From an uncultured Bacilli bacterium (GTDB lineage: Bacteria; Bacillota_I; Bacilli_A; RF39; UBA660): DNA of 40,148 nucleotides. The stretch covers positions 1 to 40,148 of the forward strand of contig CAJUHO010000010.1 of NCBI GenBank assembly GCA_910586195.1, in the 5' to 3' direction. This document shows, piece after piece, positions 24,422 to 32,783 of the stretch. The translations under genes were made by a program, and so were the position numbers. The notes below the pieces were generated by a model. That model made no database searches, was not told where the DNA came from, and was given only the letters and a program-made list of their open reading frames with translations. Within the stretch, counting starts at the first letter, position 1; every line of letters starts with the position of its first letter.

Positions 24422-25270
24422 TTTACTTAAATAAAAGCTTTTCTCATCCGTCTTTTTTAGTTTTTCATCTACAAATTGATATCCACTAACACAAAATAAA
24501 TCATAATTCTTTTCGTTTTCTACATTTAATATCAAAAATCCTGGATAATACTTTTTTCCTACGTTTTTAAAATATTGCACATCATTTTTACAAAGTGCAG
24601 GAACGTAAGTTAGTGGCCTTCCAATGTCCATTCCATGACTATGAGATACTAATCTTAATTTAGGAAGCAAATACCAATCAGGACGTCTTTTTAAGGTATT
24701 ACCGCCATGTTCTAATGAAACTAAATGGGAAAAAATACGAACGTAACCAATATCAAATCCCAAAACCTGAATATCTTCCCTTTTTTTCCGCAAGATGTTA
24801 GCCAAGTTAACCCCCACACTCCTATATTTTTTATCGTGATTTCCTAAGGTTATATAATGACTAACACCATCTATCTTAGGATAACTATTTACAATATAAT
24901 CTATTTGCTTTTCTACAGTTGCATACTTAGGTGAGGGATCCATCATACCATCACTAATATCACCACCATGTAAAACTACCTGTATTCCCAGTTTTTTTGC
25001 ATAAGAAAATGCGACTTTACTATAATAAGTATTTTCAATATTACTTCCCCTATGATCATCCCCTAATATTAAATAAGATTTCTCCTCTAATGTTTTTGCA
25101 GCGCAGTGACGCCAATATTCTTCTTTAAAAAATTCATCTTTAGTATTCACATATGCACAGTATAGACCTTCTAATAATTTATGATATGGAATGTCTAAGT
25201 CTAGCATATTCTCGAAAGTAAACCCTTGCTTATACATCCAGATTACTCTTTCTCCCATTGTTACATTCAT
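24398..25270 (-). CDS. Metallophosphoesterase (calcineurin-like)
   Basis: 290 aa. The metallophosphoesterase motifs appear in order: ILGDDHRGS (about 68-76), VLHGGDISDG, YITLGNHDKKYR, then LVSHSHGMD, giving a full two-metal site. About 65 residues precede the fold (MNVTMGERVIWMYKQGFTFE...), an extra N-terminal segment of unclear role. There is no signal peptide, so it acts in the cytoplasm. The substrate (nucleotide, phosphoprotein or nucleic acid) cannot be predicted. AAGGAG precedes the ATG. It is probably a single-gene unit, as terminators lie on both sides. Confidence 0.85.
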   Translation of the reverse strand: MNVTMGERVIWMYKQGFTFENMLDLDIPYHKLLEGLYCAYVNTKDEFFKEEYWRHCAAKTLEEKSYLILGDDHRGSNIENTYYSKVAFSYAKKLGIQVVLHGGDISDGMMDPSPKYATVEKQIDYIVNSYPKIDGVSHYITLGNHDKKYRSVGVNLANILRKKREDIQVLGFDIGYVRIFSHLVSLEHGGNTLKRRPDWYLLPKLRLVSHSHGMDIGRPLTYVPALCKNDVQYFKNVGKKYYPGFLILNVENEKNYDLFCVSGYQFVDEKLKKTDEKSFYLSKSLIKTKK

Positions 25271-25320
25271 AGTTTATCTCCTTTTTATCATTGCATTATA
25301 TTATATAATACAACAAATAT

Positions 25321-25346
25321 AAAAAAATGCAAAATAAAATTTGCAT
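25321..25346 (-). terminator. Terminator of the deoD-M16 operon
   Basis: ATGCAAA-(6 nt)-TTTGCAT followed by T6 on the minus strand, about 45 nt past the 25390 gene. Confidence 0.65.
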
Positions 25347-25389
25347 ACTTAAATTAAAATCTAACTTTTTCTCACTACTTAGAAGAAGA

Positions 25390-26673
25390 CTAATTTTCAT
25401 CTTCTTTAGGCAATACCAAAATCTCCGCCGTATTCTCCAAATTAATATGCTGTACGATTTTATCAAGTTCCTTTTTATTCATCGCTCTTATTAAGGATAT
25501 ACGGTCAGTGACAGGTTCATTATAGGTAATGATATCACTAAATACATTATCCGTTGTAGCATCTACATAATCAATCATTCTAACCTCATTGGCAATCCAT
25601 ACTTTTTTATACCGATTCATATCGTCTTCAGAAATCTCAATAGAAGACAAGGTTTTTTTCAATTCTTTTAAAAGTTCTACAGGTTTTTTAGTATCAATTT
25701 GAAAAATTAGAGTAACGATATCATCCACCTGTTCCCATTCATGATACATCCCACTCATTAAACCTTCATTACGTGCATACTCCTTAAACAAAGAAGATGA
25801 GCCAAACAATACACTAGTAATTAACTGCAAATAAAGATTCAGCATGTGCTTATCTTTAATAGGAAAGTTTTTTCTAGACAATTTTACAGCAAATAAAACT
25901 TTTGGAACTTTAATATTCATAGAAACTGTTTCTTCTTTTTTGTTTACTTCAACTGGCTCTTTATAATCTTTTATTGTAGGTCGCGCTGTAGTTTTATTTT
26001 TGCGAGAGGCCATTTCTTCTTTTGCTATTTGTAGTGCCTCTTCTGGTTCAAAATTCCCCACTAATAATGCAAACATATTATTTGGCTGATAAAAAGTATT
26101 ATAACAATCATATAAATCTTCTTTTGTAATTTTCTTAATATCCTCTACCGTCCCACCGACATCAATTCGACGAGGATGTTTTTGATAAATATTCTCACGA
26201 ACTTTCACTTCTAAGACGAACTCTGGAATATCAGTATACATATTCAACTCTTCTTCAATAATCCCCTGTTCTTTTTTCACATTTTCATCCGTAAAATAAG
26301 GAGCATTTACATAGCGCAACAAAAAACGAAAATTCTCTTTAAAGTTTTTTGTTCCACTACAAATATATTTCGTATATTGATGATCCGTTGCTGCATTTGC
26401 ATCTGTTCCAGATTCCCCATAAAAAGTAAAGGGATCTTTTCCATCTTCCTGTTCAAACATTTTATGTTCTAAGAAATGAGCAATTCCTGTAGGTGTGATA
26501 CGCGCTTTCTTATTAGACATAGTAAACTCAATAGTATCAGAACCGTATCTTGTAGCATAAGTTTGTGTATAATTATTTTTATTTTTAAATGGAATCATAT
26601 AAATGGAAAAACCATTTTCAAGCGTTTCCTTATATAAAGTAGCATCTAACCCCTTTAAAGGAATTTTTTCCAT
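25390..26673 (-). CDS. M16 family zinc metallopeptidase (YmfH-like)
   Basis: 427 aa, an M16 (pitrilysin/mitochondrial processing peptidase-like) protein. The inverted zinc motif HFLEH is at residues 66-70 within ITPTGIAHFLEHKMF, and the distal glutamate lies in GIIEEELNMYTD. It forms a pair with the next gene upstream, which lacks the zinc motif; the two start and stop 1 nt apart. The same active/inactive arrangement is known as YmfH/YmfF in B. subtilis. It probably works as a heterodimer on peptides in the cytoplasm. No signal peptide. Confidence 0.9.
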   Translation of the reverse strand: MEKIPLKGLDATLYKETLENGFSIYMIPFKNKNNYTQTYATRYGSDTIEFTMSNKKARITPTGIAHFLEHKMFEQEDGKDPFTFYGESGTDANAATDHQYTKYICSGTKNFKENFRFLLRYVNAPYFTDENVKKEQGIIEEELNMYTDIPEFVLEVKVRENIYQKHPRRIDVGGTVEDIKKITKEDLYDCYNTFYQPNNMFALLVGNFEPEEALQIAKEEMASRKNKTTARPTIKDYKEPVEVNKKEETVSMNIKVPKVLFAVKLSRKNFPIKDKHMLNLYLQLITSVLFGSSSLFKEYARNEGLMSGMYHEWEQVDDIVTLIFQIDTKKPVELLKELKKTLSSIEISEDDMNRYKKVWIANEVRMIDYVDATTDNVFSDIITYNEPVTDRISLIRAMNKKELDKIVQHINLENTAEILVLPKEDEN

Positions 26674-26674
26674 A

Positions 26675-27934
26675 TTATTCTCCCTCCAAACAATAAATTG
26701 TATCTATTTTTACTTTTTTAGCAACCGATATAATTTCTTCAGAAGTCACAGCATTCATTTTCTTTCGTCTTGTATTAATATCATCTGCACCTAATATTTC
26801 CATCATGTAATAAGCATTAATAATTCTTGATGGATGTTCTTCTAACTCTTCCATACTTGTTTGAAATAGTTCTTTTGCCTTTTTTATATCTTCTTCTGTA
26901 AATTTTCCTTTACGCATCGCTTGCAATTCTCCTTCTACAAGTCTCACTACTTTTTTAAAGTTTTCTTTCGTAATTCCTGCACGAATAATTAAAATATTAT
27001 CTAGTTTATTAGGAGTTGCATTAATATAATAGGCAGCAGAATATTCTTCCCTAATATTTTGAAATAATTTAGAGTCTCCACCCATTCCTAAAATAATGCT
27101 ATATAAAGTAAGTGCATAATTTCTTTCCGATTCCGTAAGATCATAGGCACGACAGCCAATAGACATTTTAGCCTGCAAAAGATGTTTTTCCATCTCTTTT
27201 ATTACTACAGGTTTCGCATGCGGTTTTTTATCTTCTAGACGATATGGTTTACGAATCTTTTTATATGTATTAGACTGAAATGCCTCCACAATTATTCGTT
27301 CTGCTTCACTCTCATCAACATCACCAAGTATAAAAATATCCATCATATTTGTTTTTAACATATTTTTATAATAAACATATAAATTACTAGCATCAATTTT
27401 TTCTAGGTCCTCAATATATCCCATAGGTCGGTAAGAAAGCGGACTATTTCTATCCATATTTTCAAGCAGACGAATTAAACTGTAATTGGCAGGATCTTCT
27501 TTTACTCTTTCTAAACTAGCCTGTGCTTGGCGTTTAATGATTTCTAAAGCCTCACTATTAAAACAGTTGTTTTCAACATTAGGATGATTAATTAATTCAC
27601 TTAAGAATTTAATCCCCTCTTCTAAGTTCCCTTCCTCCGTATACTTATCATTTAATGTATTTAAATAAAAATTAGTATTCAAATAATTTCCCAGACGTAA
27701 ATCTTCTACCATTACTTGTGATGCATATAAATCTTGTGACTTTAAAGCAACCTCTCGTTTTGTTGGGTATTTTTTACATGATAAAAGTAGAAGATCCGAT
27801 AAAACATTTCGCATAGTGATTTCCTCTTTTACAATAGCAGCACGAAAACTTACCTGTACAGTTACAGATTTAAACTTATCTGTTTTTATAATATGTAAAT
27901 TATAAGAACCCAAATCTTTCTTTATATATTTCAT
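26675..27934 (-). CDS. M16 peptidase-like protein, inactive partner (YmfF-like)
   Basis: 419 aa with the two-lobe M16 fold but without HxxEH. The zinc-motif region reads RNVLSDLLLLSCKKYPTKRE (about residues 41-60). The later EELEEHPSRIINAYYMMEILGAD segment is typical of the YmfF side of the pair. Such subunits shape the chamber rather than cut. The ATG at 27934 follows GAGGTGG; an in-frame GTG at 27946 overlaps that RBS. It follows deoD by 35 nt, so nucleoside salvage and peptide processing genes share a transcript here. Confidence 0.88.
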   Translation of the reverse strand: MKYIKKDLGSYNLHIIKTDKFKSVTVQVSFRAAIVKEEITMRNVLSDLLLLSCKKYPTKREVALKSQDLYASQVMVEDLRLGNYLNTNFYLNTLNDKYTEEGNLEEGIKFLSELINHPNVENNCFNSEALEIIKRQAQASLERVKEDPANYSLIRLLENMDRNSPLSYRPMGYIEDLEKIDASNLYVYYKNMLKTNMMDIFILGDVDESEAERIIVEAFQSNTYKKIRKPYRLEDKKPHAKPVVIKEMEKHLLQAKMSIGCRAYDLTESERNYALTLYSIILGMGGDSKLFQNIREEYSAAYYINATPNKLDNILIIRAGITKENFKKVVRLVEGELQAMRKGKFTEEDIKKAKELFQTSMEELEEHPSRIINAYYMMEILGADDINTRRKKMNAVTSEEIISVAKKVKIDTIYCLEGE

Positions 27935-27969
27935 AAGCCACCTCACTTTTTCTTAGTATCTACAAAAAA

Positions 27970-28692
27970 CTATAAATTATGTGTCATATCTAATGCGAGA
28001 CTAATCATATTGCCCAAAGCACTCTCTCGCATTTCACTTGATATCTCCTCTTTTTTAAATGGAGAATCAGTAACACTCAAAAGACATGCTGCTGATTTAT
28101 TCAAATGTTTTGCAATAGCAAACAAAGCAGATGACTCCATTTCTGTTGCTAGAGGATTTCCACTTCTTTCATATAATTTTTTTAAAAATTCTTTGTCTTT
28201 CACATAAGCATCAAATGCATCTACTGTTGCAACCTTTCCTCTTTTATAAGAAAAATTACGCTCTTTTGCCATTTTTTCCAACGTATTATTTATTGCATTT
28301 GTTGCAAAAAATTCAAAAGAGTTATCTTGAAACAATAGTTCTGGAAGGTTAGAAAAGTCACAACTAGAATCGGCAATAATAATATCTAATAAATTTAGCT
28401 CTTTGCTAATAGCACCACAAGTACCAATACGAACAATAACATCTACTTCATAAAATTTATATAATTCATATGCATATATTCCCATACTAGGACATCCCAT
28501 TCCTGATGCAAAAACAGTAACATCTTTTCCTAGATATTTTCCAGTATATGCAAGCATCCCTCTTGTATGATTAATTTGATAAGCATCCTCTAAAAAGTTT
28601 TCAGCAATATATTTTGCTCGTAAAGGATCTCCTGGCATTAAAACTATTTTTTTAACATCTTCTTTCTTTGCATCTATATGTATTGTACTCAT
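27970..28692 (-). CDS. deoD: Purine nucleoside phosphorylase, DeoD type
   Basis: 240 aa, the hexameric trimer-of-dimers DeoD type. It converts purine (deoxy)nucleosides plus phosphate to free base and (deoxy)ribose-1-phosphate in salvage. Signatures are VLMPGDPLRAKYIAENF (phosphate-binding glycine and arginine), ASGMGCPSMGIYAYEL, VIVRIGTCGAI, ATEMESSALF and LSVTDSPF with the catalytic aspartate. Length is normal. AAGGAAG precedes the ATG. It leads the deoD-M16-M16 operon. Confidence 0.95.
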   Translation of the reverse strand: MSTIHIDAKKEDVKKIVLMPGDPLRAKYIAENFLEDAYQINHTRGMLAYTGKYLGKDVTVFASGMGCPSMGIYAYELYKFYEVDVIVRIGTCGAISKELNLLDIIIADSSCDFSNLPELLFQDNSFEFFATNAINNTLEKMAKERNFSYKRGKVATVDAFDAYVKDKEFLKKLYERSGNPLATEMESSALFAIAKHLNKSAACLLSVTDSPFKKEEISSEMRESALGNMISLALDMTHNL

Positions 28693-28715
28693 ACTTCTTC
28701 CTTCTTTCTATGTCT

Positions 28716-28721
28716 ATTATA
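28716..28721 (-). promoter_or_regulatory. Possible -10 of the deoD promoter
   Basis: A perfect TATAAT on the minus strand, about 24 nt before the deoD start. The only -35 candidate (TTGTCC) is 19 nt away and weak. Confidence 0.4.
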
Positions 28722-28743
28722 GACAAAATTTTACGTTTAAGGA

Positions 28744-28771
28744 CAAAAGATAACAGATGTTATTGTTATCT
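28744..28771 (-). terminator. Weak terminator after ftsK
   Basis: AGATAACA pairs with TGTTATCT (8 bp, 8-nt loop) and overlaps the stop codon. Only a short T-run follows, so read-through into deoD is possible. Confidence 0.5.
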
Positions 28772-31067
28772 ATTCCTCATCATATTCCTCAGCACTTTCT
28801 GAACTTTCCAATTTCACTAATACTTCTCGAGGTTTAGAACCATTTTGAGGGCCAATAATTCCTCTTTCTTCTAGTAAATCCACAATTCGTGCCGCTCTAT
28901 TATATCCTAATTTAAATCGTCTTTGTAAAAGAGAGGCAGAAGCTTTTTGCGTTTGAATTACAAATTCTACAATGTCGTTATAAAGTGGATCATCATATTC
29001 CTCTTCCTGGGCCATATCTTCTTTCTGACTAGCACTTTTATCTGTTGTATCAACCGAATCCAAATTCATTAGTGCCTCATCAAACTCAGCCTTTTGTTGG
29101 CCAACTGTATAATCTATGATTCTTTTAATTTCATCATCTGAGATATAAGCACCTTGAATTCTTTCAGCAGAAGATTCTCCCATTGGTAAGAATAACATAT
29201 CACCTTTTCCTAAAAGTTTTTCAGCACCAGTCTGATCTAGAATTGTACGTGAATCAATCCCACTACTTACTGCAAAGGAAATACGAGAAGGAATGTTAGC
29301 CTTGATAACACCTGTAATAACATCTGTAGAAGGTCTCTGTGTTGCAATAATTAAGTGAATTCCAGCAGCACGAGCCATTTGTGTAATACGCATGATTGAG
29401 GACTCCACATCTTTACTAGCCACAAGCATTAAATCAGCAAGCTCGTCTACTATTACTACAATATAAGGCATCTTTCGAATTTTATCTTCTTCTTGTAATT
29501 TTTCATTTTTCTTATCTATATAAGCATTATATGTCGCAATATTTTTCGTTTTTGTCTCTTCAAACTCTTCATAGCGTCGCTCCATTTCACGAACGATTTT
29601 GGCAAGGGCAACAGATGCCTTTTTGGGATCTGTTACAACGGGACACATTAAATGAGGAACCCCATTATAAACTGATAATTCTACTTTTTTAGGATCTACC
29701 ATCACTAATTTGACTTCATCTGGACGCGTTCGCATAAGAATAGATGAAATAATCCCATTAACGCAGACTGATTTACCACTACCAGTAGCACCTGCTACCA
29801 ACATATGAGGCGTTTTATCGATTTCACAGAAAGAAACATTCCCCATAATATTCTTCCCAAGAGGTACCAACAATTTAGATTCCTTTTTACTAGTAGGTAT
29901 TTTCTCCAATACCTCACGAAAGGAAACAGGTACTGTTTTATCATTAGGAAGCTCTACTCCAACTGTATTTTTCCCTGGAATTGGTGCTTCAATACGTACA
30001 TCTTTTTTAGCAAGAGCTAAGGATATTTCTCGATGAATGCTTAAAATTTTACTAACCTTAGTACCAGACTGCACATCTAGCTCATATTGTGTAACAGTGG
30101 GACCAATATGAACCTCTACCACTTTCGCAATCACGCCAAAATCTTTTAGCACTTTCTCAAGTTTTGTAATATTTTCCTCAATCACAGTAGGATCTGATGT
30201 TTTTGTTTTCGCTTTAGGTTTATCTAACAAATCAACAGTCGGTAAAATATATTTTTTGCGAGGTTCCGTCTTAACAACAGAGGGGGTGTTTTCTTCCTCT
30301 GCTTCCACAGTTTCTTTTTTCTCTTTATCCCCCACTTTTCTAAGTTCATCAATACTTGTAATCGTAATTTTCTTCTCTTCTTCTTTACCGCCTTGCATAT
30401 CTTCTTCACTGCCATCACTAATAATAACAGAAGAGGGCTTTTTTTCCTCTCGTTCTTCTTTTGTAGCCTTTTTCTCTTTTACTTTTGTCCTACGATTCAT
30501 AAGAGCATCTCGTGCCATATCTACAACAGAAAAACCAGTAAAAAGCACTAATCCTAACCCTGTCATAGTCCATGCCACAATATTCATCCCTGTATATGAG
30601 AAAAGTTTATCGAAAATAATCGCAAACACGCCTCCAATAACACCACCACCTACGGAAAACAAGTCATCAACGGAGCCAGTATTCATAATGCTATTAAATC
30701 CTGCTAAAAGTTCATTCATGGTTTCTTGAAAAATAAGTGCCATATTTCCATCATTTTCTAGCACATACTCTCGGTGCATAATAATAAGTAGTCCAAGAGC
30801 AACGACATAAAGCCCAATTAACTTTGTAGTCAAAAAATCGGGCCACTGTCTTTTAAGCACTAAATAACAACCAATCACAAATAGAACCAATAAAAATATT
30901 CCATACCCTGTCCCTACTAAAAAAAGGCCAAAAGAGGCAATTAATTTTCCAACAGGTCCATATTTTCCAATTCCTAAAATAGCTGCTAAAATTAGTAAAA
31001 TACCATATAATTCTTCACTGTGTTCAAATTTTTTTGCAACAGTTTTTTTCTTCTTTTTTTTCGCCAT
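28770..31067 (-). CDS. ftsK: DNA translocase FtsK/SpoIIIE
   Basis: About 765 aa. A lysine-rich start leads into four membrane helices (about 15-180), an acidic/lysine-rich linker (190-280), then alpha and beta motor domains with Walker A GATGSGKS (about 426-433) and Walker B YIVVIVDELADLM. The C-terminal gamma winged-helix domain contains ASLLQRRFKLGYNRAARIVDLLEERGIIG. The ring pumps DNA through the division septum and, in FtsK-type systems, activates XerCD at dif. I use the ATG at 31067, with AGAGGTG upstream; a 22-residue extension has no RBS. SpoIIIE versus FtsK cannot be settled, since no sporulation gene is visible. Confidence 0.94.
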   Translation of the reverse strand: MAKKKKKKTVAKKFEHSEELYGILLILAAILGIGKYGPVGKLIASFGLFLVGTGYGIFLLVLFVIGCYLVLKRQWPDFLTTKLIGLYVVALGLLIIMHREYVLENDGNMALIFQETMNELLAGFNSIMNTGSVDDLFSVGGGVIGGVFAIIFDKLFSYTGMNIVAWTMTGLGLVLFTGFSVVDMARDALMNRRTKVKEKKATKEEREEKKPSSVIISDGSEEDMQGGKEEEKKITITSIDELRKVGDKEKKETVEAEEENTPSVVKTEPRKKYILPTVDLLDKPKAKTKTSDPTVIEENITKLEKVLKDFGVIAKVVEVHIGPTVTQYELDVQSGTKVSKILSIHREISLALAKKDVRIEAPIPGKNTVGVELPNDKTVPVSFREVLEKIPTSKKESKLLVPLGKNIMGNVSFCEIDKTPHMLVAGATGSGKSVCVNGIISSILMRTRPDEVKLVMVDPKKVELSVYNGVPHLMCPVVTDPKKASVALAKIVREMERRYEEFEETKTKNIATYNAYIDKKNEKLQEEDKIRKMPYIVVIVDELADLMLVASKDVESSIMRITQMARAAGIHLIIATQRPSTDVITGVIKANIPSRISFAVSSGIDSRTILDQTGAEKLLGKGDMLFLPMGESSAERIQGAYISDDEIKRIIDYTVGQQKAEFDEALMNLDSVDTTDKSASQKEDMAQEEEYDDPLYNDIVEFVIQTQKASASLLQRRFKLGYNRAARIVDLLEERGIIGPQNGSKPREVLVKLESSESAEEYDEE

Positions 31068-31088
31068 TTTTACACCTCTATCTCTTAA

Positions 31089-31117
31089 ATTATAACACGA
31101 TAAACATTTATTGCCAA
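31089..31117 (-). promoter_or_regulatory. ftsK promoter
   Basis: TTGGCA, a 17-nt spacer and TATAAT with an extended TGn -10, about 20 nt before the ftsK start codon. Confidence 0.85.
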
Positions 31118-31134
31118 ATAAAAGAAATGGCAAT
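31110..31134. promoter_or_regulatory. Possible operator: palindrome over the ftsK -35 box
   Basis: ATTGCCA-(11 nt)-TGGCAAT, with 7-bp arms matching exactly. One arm contains the -35 box of the ftsK promoter, so a bound dimer would block or modulate it. There is no T-run, so it is not a terminator. The regulator is unknown. Confidence 0.5.
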
Positions 31135-31215
31135 TTACAGCACCTCTACTCGCATAAAGAAAAAAGATTAATTACAGTTTCAATATATTCTTTTTTTCTT
31201 ATATTGTATATTTCG

Positions 31216-31266
31216 TCTATAGATATCATAATCATTAAAAAACTCATAAAGTATTTATCTTTATGA
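31216..31266. repeat. Dispersed intergenic hairpin repeat, copy 1
   Basis: It shares the exact 16-mer TCTATAGATATCATAA and the exact 20-mer AAAAAACTCATAAAGTATTT with 38910-38953. The inner part folds as TCATAAAG-(7 nt)-CTTTATGA with T6 behind it on the minus strand, so it can act as a second obg terminator. Confidence 0.75.
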
Positions 31267-31349
31267 ATTTACATTATTGGCAAAATGACATATTTAAATA
31301 TAGCCTATTTTCAATATTTTTATAGATTGATTGGGCAAAGTCAATTATC

Positions 31350-31378
31350 AAAAAAGATGTTGATAATTCCCATCAACA
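31350..31378 (-). terminator. obg terminator
   Basis: TGTTGAT-(7 nt)-ATCAACA, then TC and T6 on the minus strand, about 35 nt past the obg stop codon. Confidence 0.75.
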
Positions 31379-31411
31379 ATCTAAAAAACATAGGTTACTT
31401 GTTTTTCCATT

Positions 31412-32692
31412 TTAGTCTTTATAATCAAAGTAGAAATCTAAAATTCGTACTTGATCCCCCGTTTTTGCACCCATCTCTTCTAATTTCTGATCAATTCCCA
31501 TTTTCGTAAGTTTTCTTGCAAATCGCAACATCCCCTCTTCTGACGAAAACTTTGTCATTTTAAATAATTTTTCTATTCTTTCTCCTTTAATTACCCATAA
31601 ATCATCAGATTCTTTCTCAATAGTATAAGGTTCCTCTTTCTTAAAGGTATATAGTACATGACTTTCAAATTGATCTTGTTCAAACAAAGGATTATCTGGC
31701 AAATCATTTAATAGCTCTCCTAAATAATTCACAACTTGTAACAATCCTTTATTCATCACTGCGGATACTTGAAAAATTCTAATCGATGGGTCTATTTTTT
31801 TAACAAACTCCTGATAATTCTTTTCAAATCCTTCTACATCACTTTTATTGGCAATAATAATCTGTGGCTTTTTTAAAAGTTTGGGATTAAACTCTTCTAA
31901 TTCTTTATTGATCATCAAATAATCCTCATAAGGATCTCTGCCTTCTGTTGCAGCCATATCAATAATATGAGCAATAATCTTGGTTCTTTCAATATGTCTT
32001 AAAAATTTATCACCAAGACCTTCACCTTTACTTGCTCCCTCAATTAAACCTGGCAAATCTGCCATTACAAAACTCTGTCCATTTTCGGCCTTTACGACGC
32101 CTAGATTCGGATTTAAGGTTGTAAAATGATAAGCAGCTATTTTCGGTTTTGAACGAGAAACACAAGAGATAATAGTACTTTTGCCAACGCTTGGAAGTCC
32201 TACCAATCCAATATCTGCAAGCATTTTTACTTCTACCTTTAAAGTTTTTTCTTCCCCTGGTTCTCCATTTTCCGAATAATCTGGAGCTGTATTAGTTTGT
32301 GTTTTAAATGCTGTATTTCCACGGCCTCCACGGCCACCTTTTGCAATGATTGCTTCTTCTCCTGTCACTTTTAAATCTGCCAAAATAAGTCCTGTATCTA
32401 AATCGGTAACCACAGTTCCTAATGGTACCTTAATAATAACAGGGTCGCAACCTTTTCCATGTTGATTCTTTCCTCGTCCATTTTCTCCCTTTTTACCTTT
32501 TATTTGTTTTTGATAACGAAGATCTAATAATGTATGAAGCCCACTGTCTGCTCTAAAGACAATATCAGCCCCATGACCACCATTTCCACCAAAAGGTCCC
32601 CCCATAGCAACATACTTTTCACGGCGAAAGGCAGTACATCCATCTCCACCATCTCCAGCTTTTACCTTAATTTCTACTTCATCTACGAACAT
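31412..32692 (-). CDS. obg: GTPase Obg (CgtA)
   Basis: 426 aa with three domains: the glycine-rich Obg fold (1-158; GDGGDGCTAFRREKYV, GGNGGHGADIVF), the G domain with G1 GLPSVGKS (165-172), G3 DLPGLIEGA (212-220) and G4 NKSD, and the C-terminal OCT domain (about 345-426) present in Gram-positive Obg. It binds the large ribosomal subunit, and its activity is tied to the (p)ppGpp level, linking it to rel in this window. GGGGTG precedes the ATG. It is not next to rpmA/rplU, its common neighbours elsewhere. Confidence 0.96.
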   Translation of the reverse strand: MFVDEVEIKVKAGDGGDGCTAFRREKYVAMGGPFGGNGGHGADIVFRADSGLHTLLDLRYQKQIKGKKGENGRGKNQHGKGCDPVIIKVPLGTVVTDLDTGLILADLKVTGEEAIIAKGGRGGRGNTAFKTQTNTAPDYSENGEPGEEKTLKVEVKMLADIGLVGLPSVGKSTIISCVSRSKPKIAAYHFTTLNPNLGVVKAENGQSFVMADLPGLIEGASKGEGLGDKFLRHIERTKIIAHIIDMAATEGRDPYEDYLMINKELEEFNPKLLKKPQIIIANKSDVEGFEKNYQEFVKKIDPSIRIFQVSAVMNKGLLQVVNYLGELLNDLPDNPLFEQDQFESHVLYTFKKEEPYTIEKESDDLWVIKGERIEKLFKMTKFSSEEGMLRFARKLTKMGIDQKLEEMGAKTGDQVRILDFYFDYKD

Positions 32693-32716
32693 ATTATCAC
32701 CCCTTAAAGTAAGTAA

Positions 32717-32725
32717 AGTATATCA
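32717..32725 (-). promoter_or_regulatory. Probable obg extended -10
   Basis: TGATATACT on the minus strand, about 25 nt before the obg start codon. The -35 is indistinct in a T-rich stretch. Confidence 0.4.
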
Positions 32726-32745
32726 TACAAAGGAAAAAATGAAAA

Positions 32746-32772
32746 GAAATCGAAAAAAAGTTTTCCAATTTC
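32746..32772 (-). terminator. Probable terminator of hisS-aspS
   Basis: A 12-bp stem with two G-T pairs (32746-32757 with 32761-32772, 3-nt loop) just past the aspS stop. It is followed by T-rich sequence on the minus strand. Confidence 0.5.
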
Positions 32773-32783
32773 TTCTTATAAAA

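Larger units (their letters stand above)
31068..31411. other. Intergenic region between obg and ftsK (344 nt)
   Basis: No gene is seen. From obg toward ftsK it holds the obg terminator (31350-31378), a copy of a dispersed hairpin repeat (31216-31266), an AT-rich stretch, a 25-bp palindrome (31110-31134) and the ftsK promoter (31089-31117). Confidence 0.8.

Noticed and set aside
26675..27934. Loss of HxxEH in the M16-like protein as a sign of a pseudogene
   Set aside because: The frame is intact and full length, and the active/inactive pair is normal for the YmfF/YmfH arrangement.
30256..30729. A 157-codon open frame on the plus strand inside ftsK
   Set aside because: It is the antisense of the acidic/lysine-rich linker and membrane part of ftsK. 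Its product is low-complexity Ser/Phe-rich and it has no ribosome binding site.
31285..31509. A 74-codon plus-strand frame downstream of obg
   Set aside because: It runs through the obg terminator hairpin and into obg antisense and has no RBS. It is better explained as intergenic sequence.
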